From the NCBI RefSeq assembly GCF_000344155.1, contig NZ_BAOQ01000028.1, positions 1 to 64,000 of the forward strand: 64,000 bases of DNA, in the 5' to 3' direction. The translations under genes and the position numbers were made by a program. The DNA is from Gordonia paraffinivorans NBRC 108238 (GTDB taxonomy: Bacteria; Actinomycetota; Actinomycetes; Mycobacteriales; Mycobacteriaceae). Of the stretch, positions 42,484 through 51,685 are shown piece by piece (within the stretch, counting starts at the first letter, position 1; the number at the start of each line of letters is the position of its first letter). A model generated the notes under the pieces. That model saw only the letters and a list, made by a program, of their open reading frames with translations. It made no database searches and was not told where the DNA came from.

Positions 42484-44349
42484 GTGGATCTCATCAGGCA
42501 CCCGCGACCTTCGACCACCGGAGCCGAGAAAGTCCACGTCGGGGAGGCGAGAAGCCGCCCGGAGCGTCGATGCACACAGCGCCGATGGCCGGCAATCCTG
42601 GGCGTGATCCTCTTGGCCGTCGGCACCCTGTCGGGGTGCTCGCTGTTCTCCGACTCGCCAGAGGACACCCTTCGGTCATTCGCGGAGAACCTGCAGAAGG
42701 GTGACGTCGCAGCTGCCGCAGGCCTCACGGATGACCCGCCGGCCGCTCGCGCCGCGATCCAGTCGATGTTCGACGGCATGGGATCCAAGCCGAAGCTGAG
42801 CGTCTCCGCCGACCTCGTCGACGACAAGCAGGTGACCGGCACGCTCGAACACCGCTGGCAGATCCGAGACGACACCGTCGAATACCAGACAGATGCGACG
42901 CTGGTGGACAGCGGCTCCGGCTGGCGCATCCGCTGGCAACCAGCGGTGCTGCACCGTCAGCTCCGCGACGGCCAGACGTTCTCATACAGCGACGACCGCG
43001 CCTATCGCACCCCGGTTCTCGACGTCAACGGACAGCCGCTGATGACCTGGCAGGCCGTCTCGCTCGTCGACCTCGATCGCGCACAGATCGGTTCGGCGGA
43101 CGCGCTGGCCAGGGCGTTGCGCCCCGTCGAACCGGATATGACCGGCGCCGGGATCCGAAAGCTGTTCGACGGCAACGACGCGGCCAAGCAGAACGTGATC
43201 AGACTGCGGGAATCGGACTGGAAACGCGTGCAGCGCGCCGTCCAGTCCATCCCGGGTGTGACCACGTCCGAGCAGGGCGCCCTGCTCAGTGCGACGAAAT
43301 CCCTTCATTCCCCGGCGATGTCGGGGCTCGAGGGGATCTGGCGCCAAACCATCGACGCAACCGCGGGTTGGTCGGTGTTGCTGGTCAACGACGACGGATC
43401 CGCGGCACACCTCGTGGATTCAGCGCAACCCCGGCCGACCCCACCCGTGCAGACCTCCATCGACCGCGACATCCAGACCCAGGCCCAGCGCGCCGTCGAC
43501 GCCGAGCGACGGCCGGCGATGATCGTCGCGATCGCACCGTCCACCGGCGGGATCGTCGCCGTGGCGCAGAACGACGCCGCCGACAAGTCGGGGCCCGTCT
43601 CGCTCAGCGGCCTGTACCCGCCCGGTTCGACCTTCAAGACGGTGACCACCGCCGCCGCGCTCGCCGACGGGGTCGTGCAACCCACGTCGCAGGTCCCGTG
43701 CCCCGGCCGCACGACGATCGAGGGCCGCACGATCCCCAACGAAAACGACTTCGATCTCGGAACAGTGCCACTCGCGACGGCTTTCGCCCGATCCTGCAAC
43801 ACCTCGATGGGCGCGCTGGCCAACAAGCTGCCCGAGAACGCGCTGACGGACATGGCACGCCGATTCGGCATCGGCGCCGACTACGACGTCCCCGGCCTCA
43901 CGACGGTGACCGGCAGGGTTCCCGTCGCCGATTCCCCGGCTCTGCGCGTCGAGAACGGCATCGGCCAGGGCACGGTGACGGTCAGTCCGTTCGGGCTGGC
44001 GCTGGCCGAGGCGAGCCTGGCGCGCGGCGAGACCGTCTCCCCGGTGCTCGTCGACGGACAGAGCACCAGCGGGGACGTCGAACCGAGGAAGATCCCCGAG
44101 GAGGTCACCGGCCCGCTGCGGAGCATGATGCGCGACACCGTGACCCGCGGCACCGCCACCGCGCTACGCGACGTCCCCGGCCTGGGCGGCAAGACCGGGA
44201 CGGCGGAGTACGGCGACAACAAGAACCCGCACGGCTGGTTCGCCGGGATCGCCGGCGATCTGGCGTTCGCGACGCTGGTCGTCGGGGGCGGATCGTCGGC
44301 ACCGGCCGTGGGTGTCACCGGGGAGTTCCTGCGACCGCTTCGGAACTAG
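42484..44349 (+). CDS. Penicillin-binding lipoprotein with NTF2-like and transpeptidase domains
   Basis: Class B penicillin-binding protein of 621 aa, similar in layout to M. tuberculosis Rv2864c and to PBP2a. Lipobox LSGC with Cys52, a MecA_N-type NTF2-like domain (about 60-175), a dimerisation region, then the transpeptidase domain with S382-TF-K385 (active serine), RSCNTS as the SxN motif, and GKTGTAEY as the KTG motif. Cross-links peptidoglycan outside the membrane. The start is uncertain: no in-frame ATG precedes the membrane segment, and GTG 42484 has a weak GGAA before it. Confidence 0.85.
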   Translation: MDLIRHPRPSTTGAEKVHVGEARSRPERRCTQRRWPAILGVILLAVGTLSGCSLFSDSPEDTLRSFAENLQKGDVAAAAGLTDDPPAARAAIQSMFDGMGSKPKLSVSADLVDDKQVTGTLEHRWQIRDDTVEYQTDATLVDSGSGWRIRWQPAVLHRQLRDGQTFSYSDDRAYRTPVLDVNGQPLMTWQAVSLVDLDRAQIGSADALARALRPVEPDMTGAGIRKLFDGNDAAKQNVIRLRESDWKRVQRAVQSIPGVTTSEQGALLSATKSLHSPAMSGLEGIWRQTIDATAGWSVLLVNDDGSAAHLVDSAQPRPTPPVQTSIDRDIQTQAQRAVDAERRPAMIVAIAPSTGGIVAVAQNDAADKSGPVSLSGLYPPGSTFKTVTTAAALADGVVQPTSQVPCPGRTTIEGRTIPNENDFDLGTVPLATAFARSCNTSMGALANKLPENALTDMARRFGIGADYDVPGLTTVTGRVPVADSPALRVENGIGQGTVTVSPFGLALAEASLARGETVSPVLVDGQSTSGDVEPRKIPEEVTGPLRSMMRDTVTRGTATALRDVPGLGGKTGTAEYGDNKNPHGWFAGIAGDLAFATLVVGGGSSAPAVGVTGEFLRPLRN

Positions 44350-44374
44350 ATGCACGCAGACCATGTCTGCACTT

Positions 44375-44451
44375 TGGCGACCCTGACGGGGCTCGAACCC
44401 GCGACCTCCGCCGTGACAGGGCGGCGCGCTAACCAACTGCGCCACAGGGCC
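44375..44451 (-). tRNA. tRNA-Asp (GTC)
   Basis: Cloverleaf on the minus strand with acceptor arms GGCCCTG and CAGGGTC (one G-T pair), discriminator G and an encoded CCA (44375-44377). The anticodon loop CTGTCAC gives GTC; the T arm has GGGTTCGAGCCC. This is the tRNA whose G34 is the target of Tgt and whose queuosine is the target of GluQRS, both encoded in this window. Confidence 0.96.
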
Positions 44452-44541
44452 TTGCTGCGAACAAAGTACTGCATCCCGTCACCCGGGTTTCGACCACCCC
44501 CACCAGTGCGATCACGGGCGCCTTCCCCGGGCCCACGCCGG

Positions 44542-44957
44542 TCAGCGCTCGCCCGCCTCCCCGAGCTCCGCGGAGCCGGCGAGCAGGAACGGGAAGACGG
44601 CGTCCCGGAGCAGCGGGGCCACGGTCTCGTCGTCGAGGTCGCGCCAGGACACCTCCGCGATCTCGGCCTTCGGGGCGGCGACCTCCACGTAGGGGTGCTC
44701 GAACACGTCGGCGATCACCCGCCGCCCGCTCTCGTTGGCCGCGGCCGCCTCGAACTCGCCGAGCGCTCCAGGTCGTCGGCCGAGATCGACACCCCGAGCT
44801 CCTCGAGGCACTCGCGCACCGCCGCGTCGACGGGTCGCTCACCGGGATCGGGCTTTCCGCCGGGGAACATGAACATGCTCGTGCCGCGCTTGCGAACCGT
44901 CAGCACCCTCCCGTCGGCGTCACGGATCACCACTGCACTGACCCGGATCGGCTCCAT
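44542..44957 (-). pseudogene. NUDIX hydrolase broken by a one-base frameshift
   Basis: The first frame (MEPIRVSAVVIRDADG) carries a full NUDIX box, GKPDPGERPVDAAVRECLEELGV, near residues 34-56, and then runs into a wrong frame near base 44763. The second frame continues as LGEFEAAAANESGRRVIADVFEH and reads to 44542 as a normal NUDIX C-terminal half. One added base (GAGCGC-C-TCGGC on the minus strand) restores a single protein of about 138 aa. Members hydrolyse nucleoside diphosphate-linked compounds. It is a recent pseudogene or a sequencing error. Confidence 0.8.
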
Positions 44958-45132
44958 GCGGCCACTCCCCTTCCCGTTGCGCGGTCGTCTGGGCCATCAT
45001 GTCGCAGATCTCCGGCAGCCCGTCGGGCACACCGGGACCGCAGCTCCGCGCCGGGACCTGCCCGGCGACGGCCGCCTGCCAATCCGTGCCCGACTTCTTG
45101 ACCCGGTGTTCGCGATCGGCTCAGATGAACCC

Positions 45133-45357
45133 ATGAGCGACGAACTGTTCGAGCACAAGGCCAAGACCACGCTGACGCGCGAGGACGCGGCGAAGCGACT
45201 CCACGCACTCGCCGACGCGATCGCGCGCCACAACGAGGTGTCATACGTGCAGAACGACAAGACCGTCCGTATCGACGTCCCGGCAGAGGTCGAGCTGAAG
45301 ATCGAGTTCGAGAGCGGCGAGGGCGAGGGCGAGATCGAGGTCGAGATCTCCTGGTGA
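45133..45357 (+). CDS. Amphi-Trp domain protein
   Basis: Small acidic protein of 74 aa. It has the amphi-Trp pattern: FEHKAKTTLTREDAAKRLHALADAI, then beta strands TVRIDVPAEVELKIEFE and the closing ISW. Function is unknown; the family often occurs beside stress or signalling genes. Starts at ATG 45133, since upstream codons in frame cross the tRNA and NUDIX region. A strong terminator follows. Confidence 0.82.
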   Translation: MSDELFEHKAKTTLTREDAAKRLHALADAIARHNEVSYVQNDKTVRIDVPAEVELKIEFESGEGEGEIEVEISW

Positions 45358-45371
45358 GCCCTGAAGACCAC

Positions 45372-45402
45372 ACGGGCCGGTGACACAGCGTCACCGGCCC
45401 GT
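45372..45402. terminator. Bidirectional terminator
   Basis: ACGGGCCGGTGAC pairs perfectly with GTCACCGGCCCGT over 13 bp around the 5-nt loop ACAGC, followed by TTCTCGTC. It lies between convergent genes (amphi-Trp and the DUF5995-like gene) and can serve both. Confidence 0.8.
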
Positions 45403-45421
45403 TTCTCGTCGTGGGTGGAGA

Positions 45422-46266
45422 TCAGATCTTACCGAGGTTCTCCATCTGATCCAGGGCGAACAGCGAGGTGCGGTACATCGCGTCGATCTCGGCGACCGTC
45501 GCACCGCGGGTCGCCGGGTTCTGCAGACCGAAGTTGTTCACGAGCGCGACGGTGCGCGTCGACTGGAACAGCAGGGTCGTGGCCTGGCTGTCACCGATCA
45601 CGTCGCCCAGGAACCAGGCGGTGAAGAGCGGATGCAGGTCCACGCCGTAGGTCTTCTTCACGTCCCGACGATGGTCGGGGTGGCGTCGACGAGCGCGTTG
45701 CCGAAGGCGTAGTAGTCACGCGTGTGTTCGGCGGTGGTGCCGATGTTCTCCAGCGCATACGGGAAGTCGACGATCAGGTGGGCGAAGATCTGCCCGAGGA
45801 GGACGCGGCCGGGACTGCGGTCGCACTTCTTGGTCAGCTTGAAGGCCTCGGCCCAGTGCGCCTGCGGGGTGCCGCCGGTGACGAACTCGTGGAGGTTGCC
45901 CACGTACAGCCGCACGACCTCGACTGCCAGGGCCTCGGCCCACTCGGGATCGTCGTAGGTCCCCGAGGCGATGCTCGGACCGACGAGTTGCAGGATGTTG
46001 TCGAAGGCGATCGGGAACGTGCCGAGATAGTTGTCCGACGTGCTGAGTTCCTTGCGCAGGTTGCTGATCGCGGTGCGCGCATCGTCGAAGGTCTTGATCC
46101 CGGATACGTCGGTGAGTTCCGCGAGGCGCTTCTCGCTCTCGGGAGTCGACGCGGGCACACAACGGGTCGCCGGCGCGGCTGCGGCCTCCGCTCCGACGAG
46201 GCCGGCTCCCCCGACCAGGACAGAAGCGGCCACGAGGCCTGCGCACAGGGCACGTCTGACGTTCAT
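45422..46266 (-). pseudogene. Secreted DUF5995-like protein split by a frameshift
   Basis: First part (46266 to 45658): signal peptide MNVRRALCAGLVAASVLVGG and an AAAAPAT cleavage region, then a helical domain that runs to NALVDATPTIVGT-stop. Second part (45661 to 45422): VKKTYGVDLHPLFTAWFLGD to MENLGKI. One extra G in the GGG run at about 45666 gives a single protein of about 280 aa. As it stands the second part starts at GTG in a GTGA overlap, which could be coupled translation, but then it would have no export signal. The family assignment is tentative. Confidence 0.65.
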
Positions 46267-46461
46267 GACGGGTCGGCATATGCACGGCACGTAAGTCGAC
46301 CTACACACCCCGACCGATATGTCCCGTTTCCGTGGTCGCTATCATGTGGCGGCGAGATTTCCTGTGTGAAAGTAGCGTTCGTTCACTCTGGCACACTTTG
46401 GAACGGGTCGGGAATGGACAGCCGTCCCAGTGCACCGGACGCATTGCCGCGCTCCCCGAGA

Positions 46462-48120
46462 TCACACCCCGATTCCCAGACGACGGGCTACCTGCGGTCC
46501 GCCGACCTCGCACACGAAGTCCGGGTCGCCACACACGACGAGTTCGTCGCGCGCCCGGGACAGGCCGACGTAGAGACGCTCACGTGACCGGTCCCAGGCC
46601 TTCTTCTCGTTGAGCGCCAAGACGACGACCCGGCGCTCGAGCCCCTTGAAACCGAGGACGTGCCCGTAGAAGACCTGCTCGTCGTCCCAGAACGACGCCC
46701 AGTAGGCCTTGTTGCCCTCGGCCTGCCGAGCCTTCTGCTCGGGATGGCGGCTTCCGGTGGTCAACAGCGCGATATCCTCCGGACGCCACCCCTCGTCGAG
46801 CAGCAGATCGATCTGGTCGTCGGCGACGTCGAGCGCCTCCTCCGGAGAACACGGGATGAACCGGACCTCGGGACCGTCGCCGCCGTGCAGCTGCATCCGT
46901 TGCCCGACAAGCGGTTTGAATGTCTCGGCGATCTGCTTGGTGTTGCGCAGGTTGTGGTCGAGGACCAGCGGGACGAGGTCGACCGGCGGCGAACCCTGCC
47001 GCGCGAAGACCCGCTGCGCCTCGTCGATGAACACGTAGATGCCCCCGTTCTCGGGGTCCTTCAGGCAGGCCAGCAACGGCTTCCACCAGTCGTCGGCGAA
47101 GTCCTGCGCCTCGTCGACGACGATCGCGTCGAACCGCTTTCCCGGCGGGAGTTGCTGTGCCAGTTCGTACATCTGACGCGGCAGAGTGTGCTCCCAGAAC
47201 TCCTGGGCGGCCTCGGTGCGCTCCCGTTCGTCCGGACCCGTCGCCGCACCCCAGGTGATGCCGAGCTCGTGGAACTCCCCCACGTAGGCGGGACGTTCCT
47301 TGTGCCCCCATGTGGCGGTGAGCCTTTCGAGATAGGACGCCAGCCCGTGGGAGTAGCAGACCAGGGCCACGCGCCGGCCCGACTTCGCGAGGCGCCGCGC
47401 CTGCTCGACGGCCAGAAACGTCTTCCCGCTGCCGGCCCCGCCCCGGACCTCGACGCGGTTGAGCTGGGTGATCGCCCGCAGGATCACCGCCTGGTGGGAG
47501 GTCAGCGTGTCGGCGACGCTCTCGTTCTCGAGCGCCCTGGCCACGACGTCCCGCTGAGGCAATCCCCTGCCGCCCAACGCGATACCGAGTTGATGGATGC
47601 CGTCGGCGTCGATCGGCGGCAGGTCGAGGCCCCTCTTCAGCACGACGCTGCGGATCAGCGGCATGAGCTGGTCCAGCTGGGTCCGGTCGACGATCTTCCA
47701 CCGGGGGCAGTCCGGGAGCGCGAACGCCGGACCCACCTCGGTGTGGGGCAACACGACGACGTGATCCCAGCGGAGTCGGCCGACGGTCCAGCGCGGGTCG
47801 GACTCGACGAACTCCCTCAGCGCGTAGCAGGCCTCCCGCGCCTGCGCGACCGGGTCGATGGGCTTCGGCGCCTGCCCGACCCGCTCCTGCCACCACGACT
47901 CGCCGTCGTGCCAGACCTCGCCGCCCTTGACCTCCACGCAGACGATCCCGGCGCCCTCGATCGCCACGACGAAGTCGATCTCGTGATCTTTCACGTGATC
48001 GGTGACCCGCTGCCCGACGACGAGCAGGTCCTCGTCGGCGAGCTGGGCGGCCAAGGCGTCGAAGACGATCTCTTCGCTGGCTGCCGCGAAGCGCGGGTTC
48101 GCGGGGATCACCGTCGGCAT
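46462..48120 (-). CDS. NERD-domain nuclease fused to a UvrD/Rep-type SF1 helicase
   Basis: Protein of 552 aa. N-terminal NERD domain (about 15-125) with the PD-(D/E)xK-like pattern DHEIDFVVAI then VCVEVKGGEVW. SF1 helicase follows: Walker A VRGGAGSGKTFLAVEQARR (about 225-243), motif II IVVDEAQDFAD, motif III FIDEAQRVF, motif IV LDHNLRNT, and motifs V-VI VLGFKGLERRVVVL with LYVGLSRARDELV. Probable DNA repair or DNA-defence enzyme. It stands alone. The start MPTVIPANPRF is preceded by GGGAGGA 12 nt away. Confidence 0.88.
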   Translation of the reverse strand: MPTVIPANPRFAAASEEIVFDALAAQLADEDLLVVGQRVTDHVKDHEIDFVVAIEGAGIVCVEVKGGEVWHDGESWWQERVGQAPKPIDPVAQAREACYALREFVESDPRWTVGRLRWDHVVVLPHTEVGPAFALPDCPRWKIVDRTQLDQLMPLIRSVVLKRGLDLPPIDADGIHQLGIALGGRGLPQRDVVARALENESVADTLTSHQAVILRAITQLNRVEVRGGAGSGKTFLAVEQARRLAKSGRRVALVCYSHGLASYLERLTATWGHKERPAYVGEFHELGITWGAATGPDERERTEAAQEFWEHTLPRQMYELAQQLPPGKRFDAIVVDEAQDFADDWWKPLLACLKDPENGGIYVFIDEAQRVFARQGSPPVDLVPLVLDHNLRNTKQIAETFKPLVGQRMQLHGGDGPEVRFIPCSPEEALDVADDQIDLLLDEGWRPEDIALLTTGSRHPEQKARQAEGNKAYWASFWDDEQVFYGHVLGFKGLERRVVVLALNEKKAWDRSRERLYVGLSRARDELVVCGDPDFVCEVGGPQVARRLGIGV

Positions 48121-48378
48121 GTCGTGTCTCGTCCTCCCACAATCTGCTCGCTCGAATCCCGGGGCCACCGCGCCCGCACCCGTCACTCGGCGGGCGCCTC
48201 GTCGGATTCCGGCCTCGCCGCACGCTACCGCGTCCGGGCGACGGGTCCAGCGCGCCGCGGGCAGATGCGTCTCGATTCCTCCGATCGGACCAATCGCCTG
48301 TCCCGGGCTAACGACTCGCTCCCGCGGCGGGATCTACCGTTCGCCCGACAAACGCAGCCCCAGGAGATCGAAGACATC

Positions 48379-48828
48379 ATGCGCAGCAGCTTCGTCCCGC
48401 TCGCCGCTGCGGTGAGCGTCTCGCTCGCCGCGGCCACGGCCTGCGGCGCAACCACGGACGAAAGGTCCGGGGCCGCCGTGACGTCACCGCTGCCGACGAC
48501 CACCGTGACGGAGACGGTGACCGGCACGACCCCGGCGCCCGCCCCCGGACCGGCCCGACGAAGCCAGACCGAGACGCCGCCACCACCCACCACCGGTGCG
48601 CCGATCATGCCCGACGTGGTCTGCATGAACCTCCAGGACGCGCAGGACAGGATCCAGGAGGCCGGCGTGTTCTTCTCCCGCAGCGAGGACGCGACCGGCC
48701 GGCGACGATCGCAGATCCTCGATCGCAACTGGATCGTGGTGGGCCAGACACCGAGTCCCGGAACGCCTTTCGGTGAGGGAGAGGCCGTTCTCGCCGTCGT
48801 CAAGATCGGCGAGCCCCACGACTGCTGA
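48379..48828 (+). CDS. PASTA-domain lipoprotein
   Basis: Protein of 149 aa. Short signal peptide with a Cys at residue 22 (AAATACGA, a lipobox-like site), a Thr/Pro-rich linker (about 30-75), then one PASTA domain (about 76-145: MPDVVCMNLQDAQDRIQEAG, VVGQTPSPGTPFGEGEAV). PASTA domains bind muropeptides or beta-lactams in PBPs and PknB; here the domain is alone on the cell surface. The PASTA domain carries two cysteines (VVCMN and the C-terminal HDC), probably a disulfide. Confidence 0.8.
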   Translation: MRSSFVPLAAAVSVSLAAATACGATTDERSGAAVTSPLPTTTVTETVTGTTPAPAPGPARRSQTETPPPPTTGAPIMPDVVCMNLQDAQDRIQEAGVFFSRSEDATGRRRSQILDRNWIVVGQTPSPGTPFGEGEAVLAVVKIGEPHDC

Positions 48829-48966
48829 CCGCGAGGTCGACGGATCGTCGCCCGACCCGCCTGCGAAGCACGGCTGTCCGACTAGCATTTCCTCCGAGAC
48901 CGGCCACGTGGCGGCCCCGGACATCGGCCGCCCCGGTTCGCGGAGGGGGAGGTCGTACTCGGGACG

Positions 48967-49788
48967 ATGACGACCATTGCGGTGGGGCTCGACCACAGCC
49001 CGGAGTCGGAGGCGGCAGCTCGTTGGGCCGCGCCGGCGGCGATCCGTCGTGATGCCCGGCTGCTGCTCGTCCACGGCTATGCGCCGACGGGAACGGCGCA
49101 GGGTCTCGCCGAGTTCGACATCGAGAACATCCGCGACGCCGCCATCGCGCGCGCCGACGCCGTCGCCGCCGCCCTACGCGACGACCATCCGACCCTGCGC
49201 GTGGACACCCTCATCCGGCCGGATCTCCCCATCCCCCTCCTGCTGAAGGTGTCGGAGGAGGTGCGGCTCCTGGTCCTGGGGCACCATCGGGCCGGCTGGC
49301 TCGAGCGGCTCACCGCCGGCAGCGTCAGCGCCGCGGTCGCGGCCCGCGCGAAGTGCAACGTGGTCACGGTTCCGTTCGGCAACCTCTGCTTCGACGGGCC
49401 GGTCGTCGCGGCGATCGACGTCGACGCGCCGTCGGAGCAGGCGCTCCAGGGCGCCTTCGACGTGGCCCGTGAGATCGACCAGCCGGTGACCGTCATCTCC
49501 GCGATCTCGGATGATGCTGCGCCGGAGGAGATCTCCGATGCCTATGCGCGCGCAGAGGCGCTTCTCGCGCCATGGCGGCAGCGCTACCCCGACCGGCATG
49601 TGACCATCCAGCTCATCAACGGCGACCCGCATCGTTCGCTGGCCGAGGCCGTCCCGCACGCGTCGCTGCTGGTGATCAGCCGCCCGCGGTCCGGCGTCTT
49701 GTTCCCCGCCTGGATCACGTCGGTGACACGCGCCGCCCACCACGCGTCGAAGTACCCGGTGGCGGTGGTCGACCACTCCGTGTCCTGA
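48967..49788 (+). CDS. Universal stress protein with two Usp domains
   Basis: Protein of 273 aa: two tandem Usp domains (about 1-138 and 145-273). The first has the strand IAVGLDHSPESEAAARWA and the ATP-loop-like LLVLGHHRAGWLERLTAGSVSAAVAARAKC (GX2GX9GS form in part); the second reads AAIDVDAPSEQALQGAF and LLVISRPRSG, with a weaker nucleotide motif. Such proteins belong to dormancy and stress regulons in mycobacteria. The ATG has GGGAGGT 14 nt upstream. Confidence 0.87.
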   Translation: MTTIAVGLDHSPESEAAARWAAPAAIRRDARLLLVHGYAPTGTAQGLAEFDIENIRDAAIARADAVAAALRDDHPTLRVDTLIRPDLPIPLLLKVSEEVRLLVLGHHRAGWLERLTAGSVSAAVAARAKCNVVTVPFGNLCFDGPVVAAIDVDAPSEQALQGAFDVAREIDQPVTVISAISDDAAPEEISDAYARAEALLAPWRQRYPDRHVTIQLINGDPHRSLAEAVPHASLLVISRPRSGVLFPAWITSVTRAAHHASKYPVAVVDHSVS

Positions 49789-49883
49789 CTTCGGCGAGTT
49801 CGGATCACCGTGACGCTGAACGGTGTCCGCTCCCGGTTCTACGGCTAGCTTCGTCGGCACCGGATCCCACGCGAAGGAGCACC

Positions 49884-50402
49884 ATGACCGAGACCGCCAC
49901 CCGCCTCAACGACGTCGACATCGCCGCCGTCGGGCATCTCTTCGAGGGCATCCGCGCCGACGAATCCAAGGCGCAGACCACCTGGGCGGCCCATGTCCAG
50001 TGGAACGGCGCGTTCGCCTCGCAGGCCCGCGTCCGCAATTTCTCGCCCATCGCGTCCGACGAGCCGACGGCGCTCGGCGGCGGCGACACCGCACCCAACC
50101 CGGTCGAACAGCTGCTGGGCGCCCTCGGCAACTGCCTCGCCGTCGGGTACGCGGCCAACGCCACGCTCGCCGGCATCGAGCTCAAGGATCTGCGCATCGA
50201 CCTGAAGGGCGACCTCGACCTGAGCGTCTTCCTCGGACTCGCCGAGGGACACGCCGGCTTCACCTCGATCACCGCGAAGGTCACCATCGACTCCGACGCC
50301 CCGCAGGAGAAGCTCGACGAGCTGCACGCCCGGGTCAAGGCGAGCTCGCCCGTCGGGCACACGCTGGGCAACGCGGTGCCGGTGGACATCGTCCTCAACT
50401 GA
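49884..50402 (+). CDS. OsmC/Ohr-family protein with one conserved cysteine
   Basis: Protein of 172 aa. The OsmC core has PNPVEQLLGALGNCLAVGY, holding the peroxidatic Cys. The second cysteine position reads VKASSPVGHTLGNAV with Ser in place of Cys, so the two-Cys peroxidase cycle of OsmC and Ohr is not possible in the usual way. GAAGGAG lies 6 nt before the ATG and TAGCTT at 49846 may be the -10 box. A strong terminator closes the gene. Confidence 0.87.
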   Translation: MTETATRLNDVDIAAVGHLFEGIRADESKAQTTWAAHVQWNGAFASQARVRNFSPIASDEPTALGGGDTAPNPVEQLLGALGNCLAVGYAANATLAGIELKDLRIDLKGDLDLSVFLGLAEGHAGFTSITAKVTIDSDAPQEKLDELHARVKASSPVGHTLGNAVPVDIVLN

Positions 50403-50452
50403 TCGCAGCCACCGACCTCGGGCCCGGCGACCGTTCGGCCGGGACCTGAAAG

Positions 50453-50489
50453 ACAGCCGGCGAGCACTCCGATGGTGCTCGCCGGCTGT
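50453..50489 (+). terminator. Rho-independent terminator after the OsmC-like gene
   Basis: ACAGCCGGCGAGCAC pairs perfectly with GTGCTCGCCGGCTGT over 15 bp around a 7-nt loop, followed by TTGCTCGT. The clearest terminator in the window. Confidence 0.88.
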
Positions 50490-50560
50490 TTGCTCGTCGT
50501 GGCCGCCTCACATGCCGCGCCACTGTCGGGATCTGCACTGCCTCATGGCTCCACCACTCA

Positions 50561-50566
50561 TAGACT
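50561..50566 (+). promoter_or_regulatory. -10 box of a likely leaderless HNH-gene promoter
   Basis: TAGACT lies 7 nt before the GTG at 50574, with no Shine-Dalgarno. The -35 box is not clear. Confidence 0.45.
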
Positions 50567-50573
50567 CTGACCC

Positions 50574-51659
50574 GTGCCCCTGACCGTCGATCCGCTCACG
50601 CTCGGCCAGCGGCTCGTCGCCGTCCTCGAGGACGGACGGCGCACCGCCACCTACAAACTCGCGGTCCTGATGGCCTTGCTGGATCTGGCGGTCGAATCGG
50701 TTCCCGAGGACCCCGATGCCGCCGTGGACATCGATCTCGACGAGCTCACGACACGCGTCATCGAGCTGTATTGGCGGCAACTGCGTCCGCTCGACGGACA
50801 TCGACTGCGCCAGTCCAACGACGGACGCGGCGTCATCTTCGACGCGCTTGCCCGCCTGGCGGAGGACGCCGCGGCGGGTCGGCGACCACCAGGTCTCCGC
50901 GCCGTGGCGGCTTCTCACCCGGACGAGTACCTCGCCACACACCTCCGCGTGAAACGAACCCTGGTGCGCTACCCGCTGAAGCTGGTGCAGAACCTCACCT
51001 CCGGGGGTTCCGAGGAGCGCTTTCTCTACGACGACTCGTGGATGGGAACGGATTCGGTGAAGCGCATCGCCGAGCACGGAAACAAGCTGACCCTCTATCC
51101 CGGTGTCTGTCACACGATTGCCCGCCTGGCACCGCTGCTGAAGCCCGCCTTCCAGCTCGCGTGGGTCGACGACGTCCGACGCATGAACAAGGACTTCCTC
51201 TCCGACGGCCCCGATCTGGCGCAACACCTGTTCGGGGCCGACCGGATCTCGCTCCAACGCGCCGGCGACGTGCTGGCCGAGGCGTTCGATCCCTCCTGCT
51301 TCTACTGCAACGCGGCGGTCCGACGGTCACGCCACGTCGATCACGTGTTGCCATGGTCGCGTGTGGGAATCGACGGGCTGGCGAACCTGGTGTTGGCCTG
51401 CCGAGGCTGCAACAGCAGCAAGTCCGACCGGTTGCCTGCACCGGCCCATGTCACCCGCGCACTCGACCGGGGGCGCGGCACCCTCGATGAACTCGCCGCC
51501 CAGATCAACTGGCCGAGCCAGTACGACCGGGTGGTGGCAGCCGGACACGGCCTGTATCTGACCCAGCCGATCAACACCCCGGTGTGGGAGGGGCGGTCCG
51601 CCGTGCGAGCGCTCACTCGCGCCGATATCTCCTGGTTCCACGACCACCTGCCGCTCTGA
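50574..51659 (+). CDS. HNH endonuclease domain protein
   Basis: Protein of 361 aa. The first 240 residues are a helical region without a recognised domain (includes GVIFDALARLAEDAAAG). The HNH nuclease lies at about 240-290: zinc Cys pair CFYC, catalytic HVDHVLPWSR, then NLVLACRGCNSSKSDRLP with the second CxxC and the Asn. It is a stand-alone gene with no methylase nearby. Similar proteins occur in defence islands and as single accessory genes; the role is unknown. GTG start, leaderless. Confidence 0.8.
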   Translation: MPLTVDPLTLGQRLVAVLEDGRRTATYKLAVLMALLDLAVESVPEDPDAAVDIDLDELTTRVIELYWRQLRPLDGHRLRQSNDGRGVIFDALARLAEDAAAGRRPPGLRAVAASHPDEYLATHLRVKRTLVRYPLKLVQNLTSGGSEERFLYDDSWMGTDSVKRIAEHGNKLTLYPGVCHTIARLAPLLKPAFQLAWVDDVRRMNKDFLSDGPDLAQHLFGADRISLQRAGDVLAEAFDPSCFYCNAAVRRSRHVDHVLPWSRVGIDGLANLVLACRGCNSSKSDRLPAPAHVTRALDRGRGTLDELAAQINWPSQYDRVVAAGHGLYLTQPINTPVWEGRSAVRALTRADISWFHDHLPL

Positions 51660-51685
51660 GGACCAGACGACTCGGCCCGGTCTCG

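Noticed and set aside
45421-45661. Separate 79-aa gene after the DUF5995-like first part
   Set aside because: Its sequence reads as the missing C-terminal part and it has no export signal of its own; a one-base indel explains it better, though coupling cannot be excluded.
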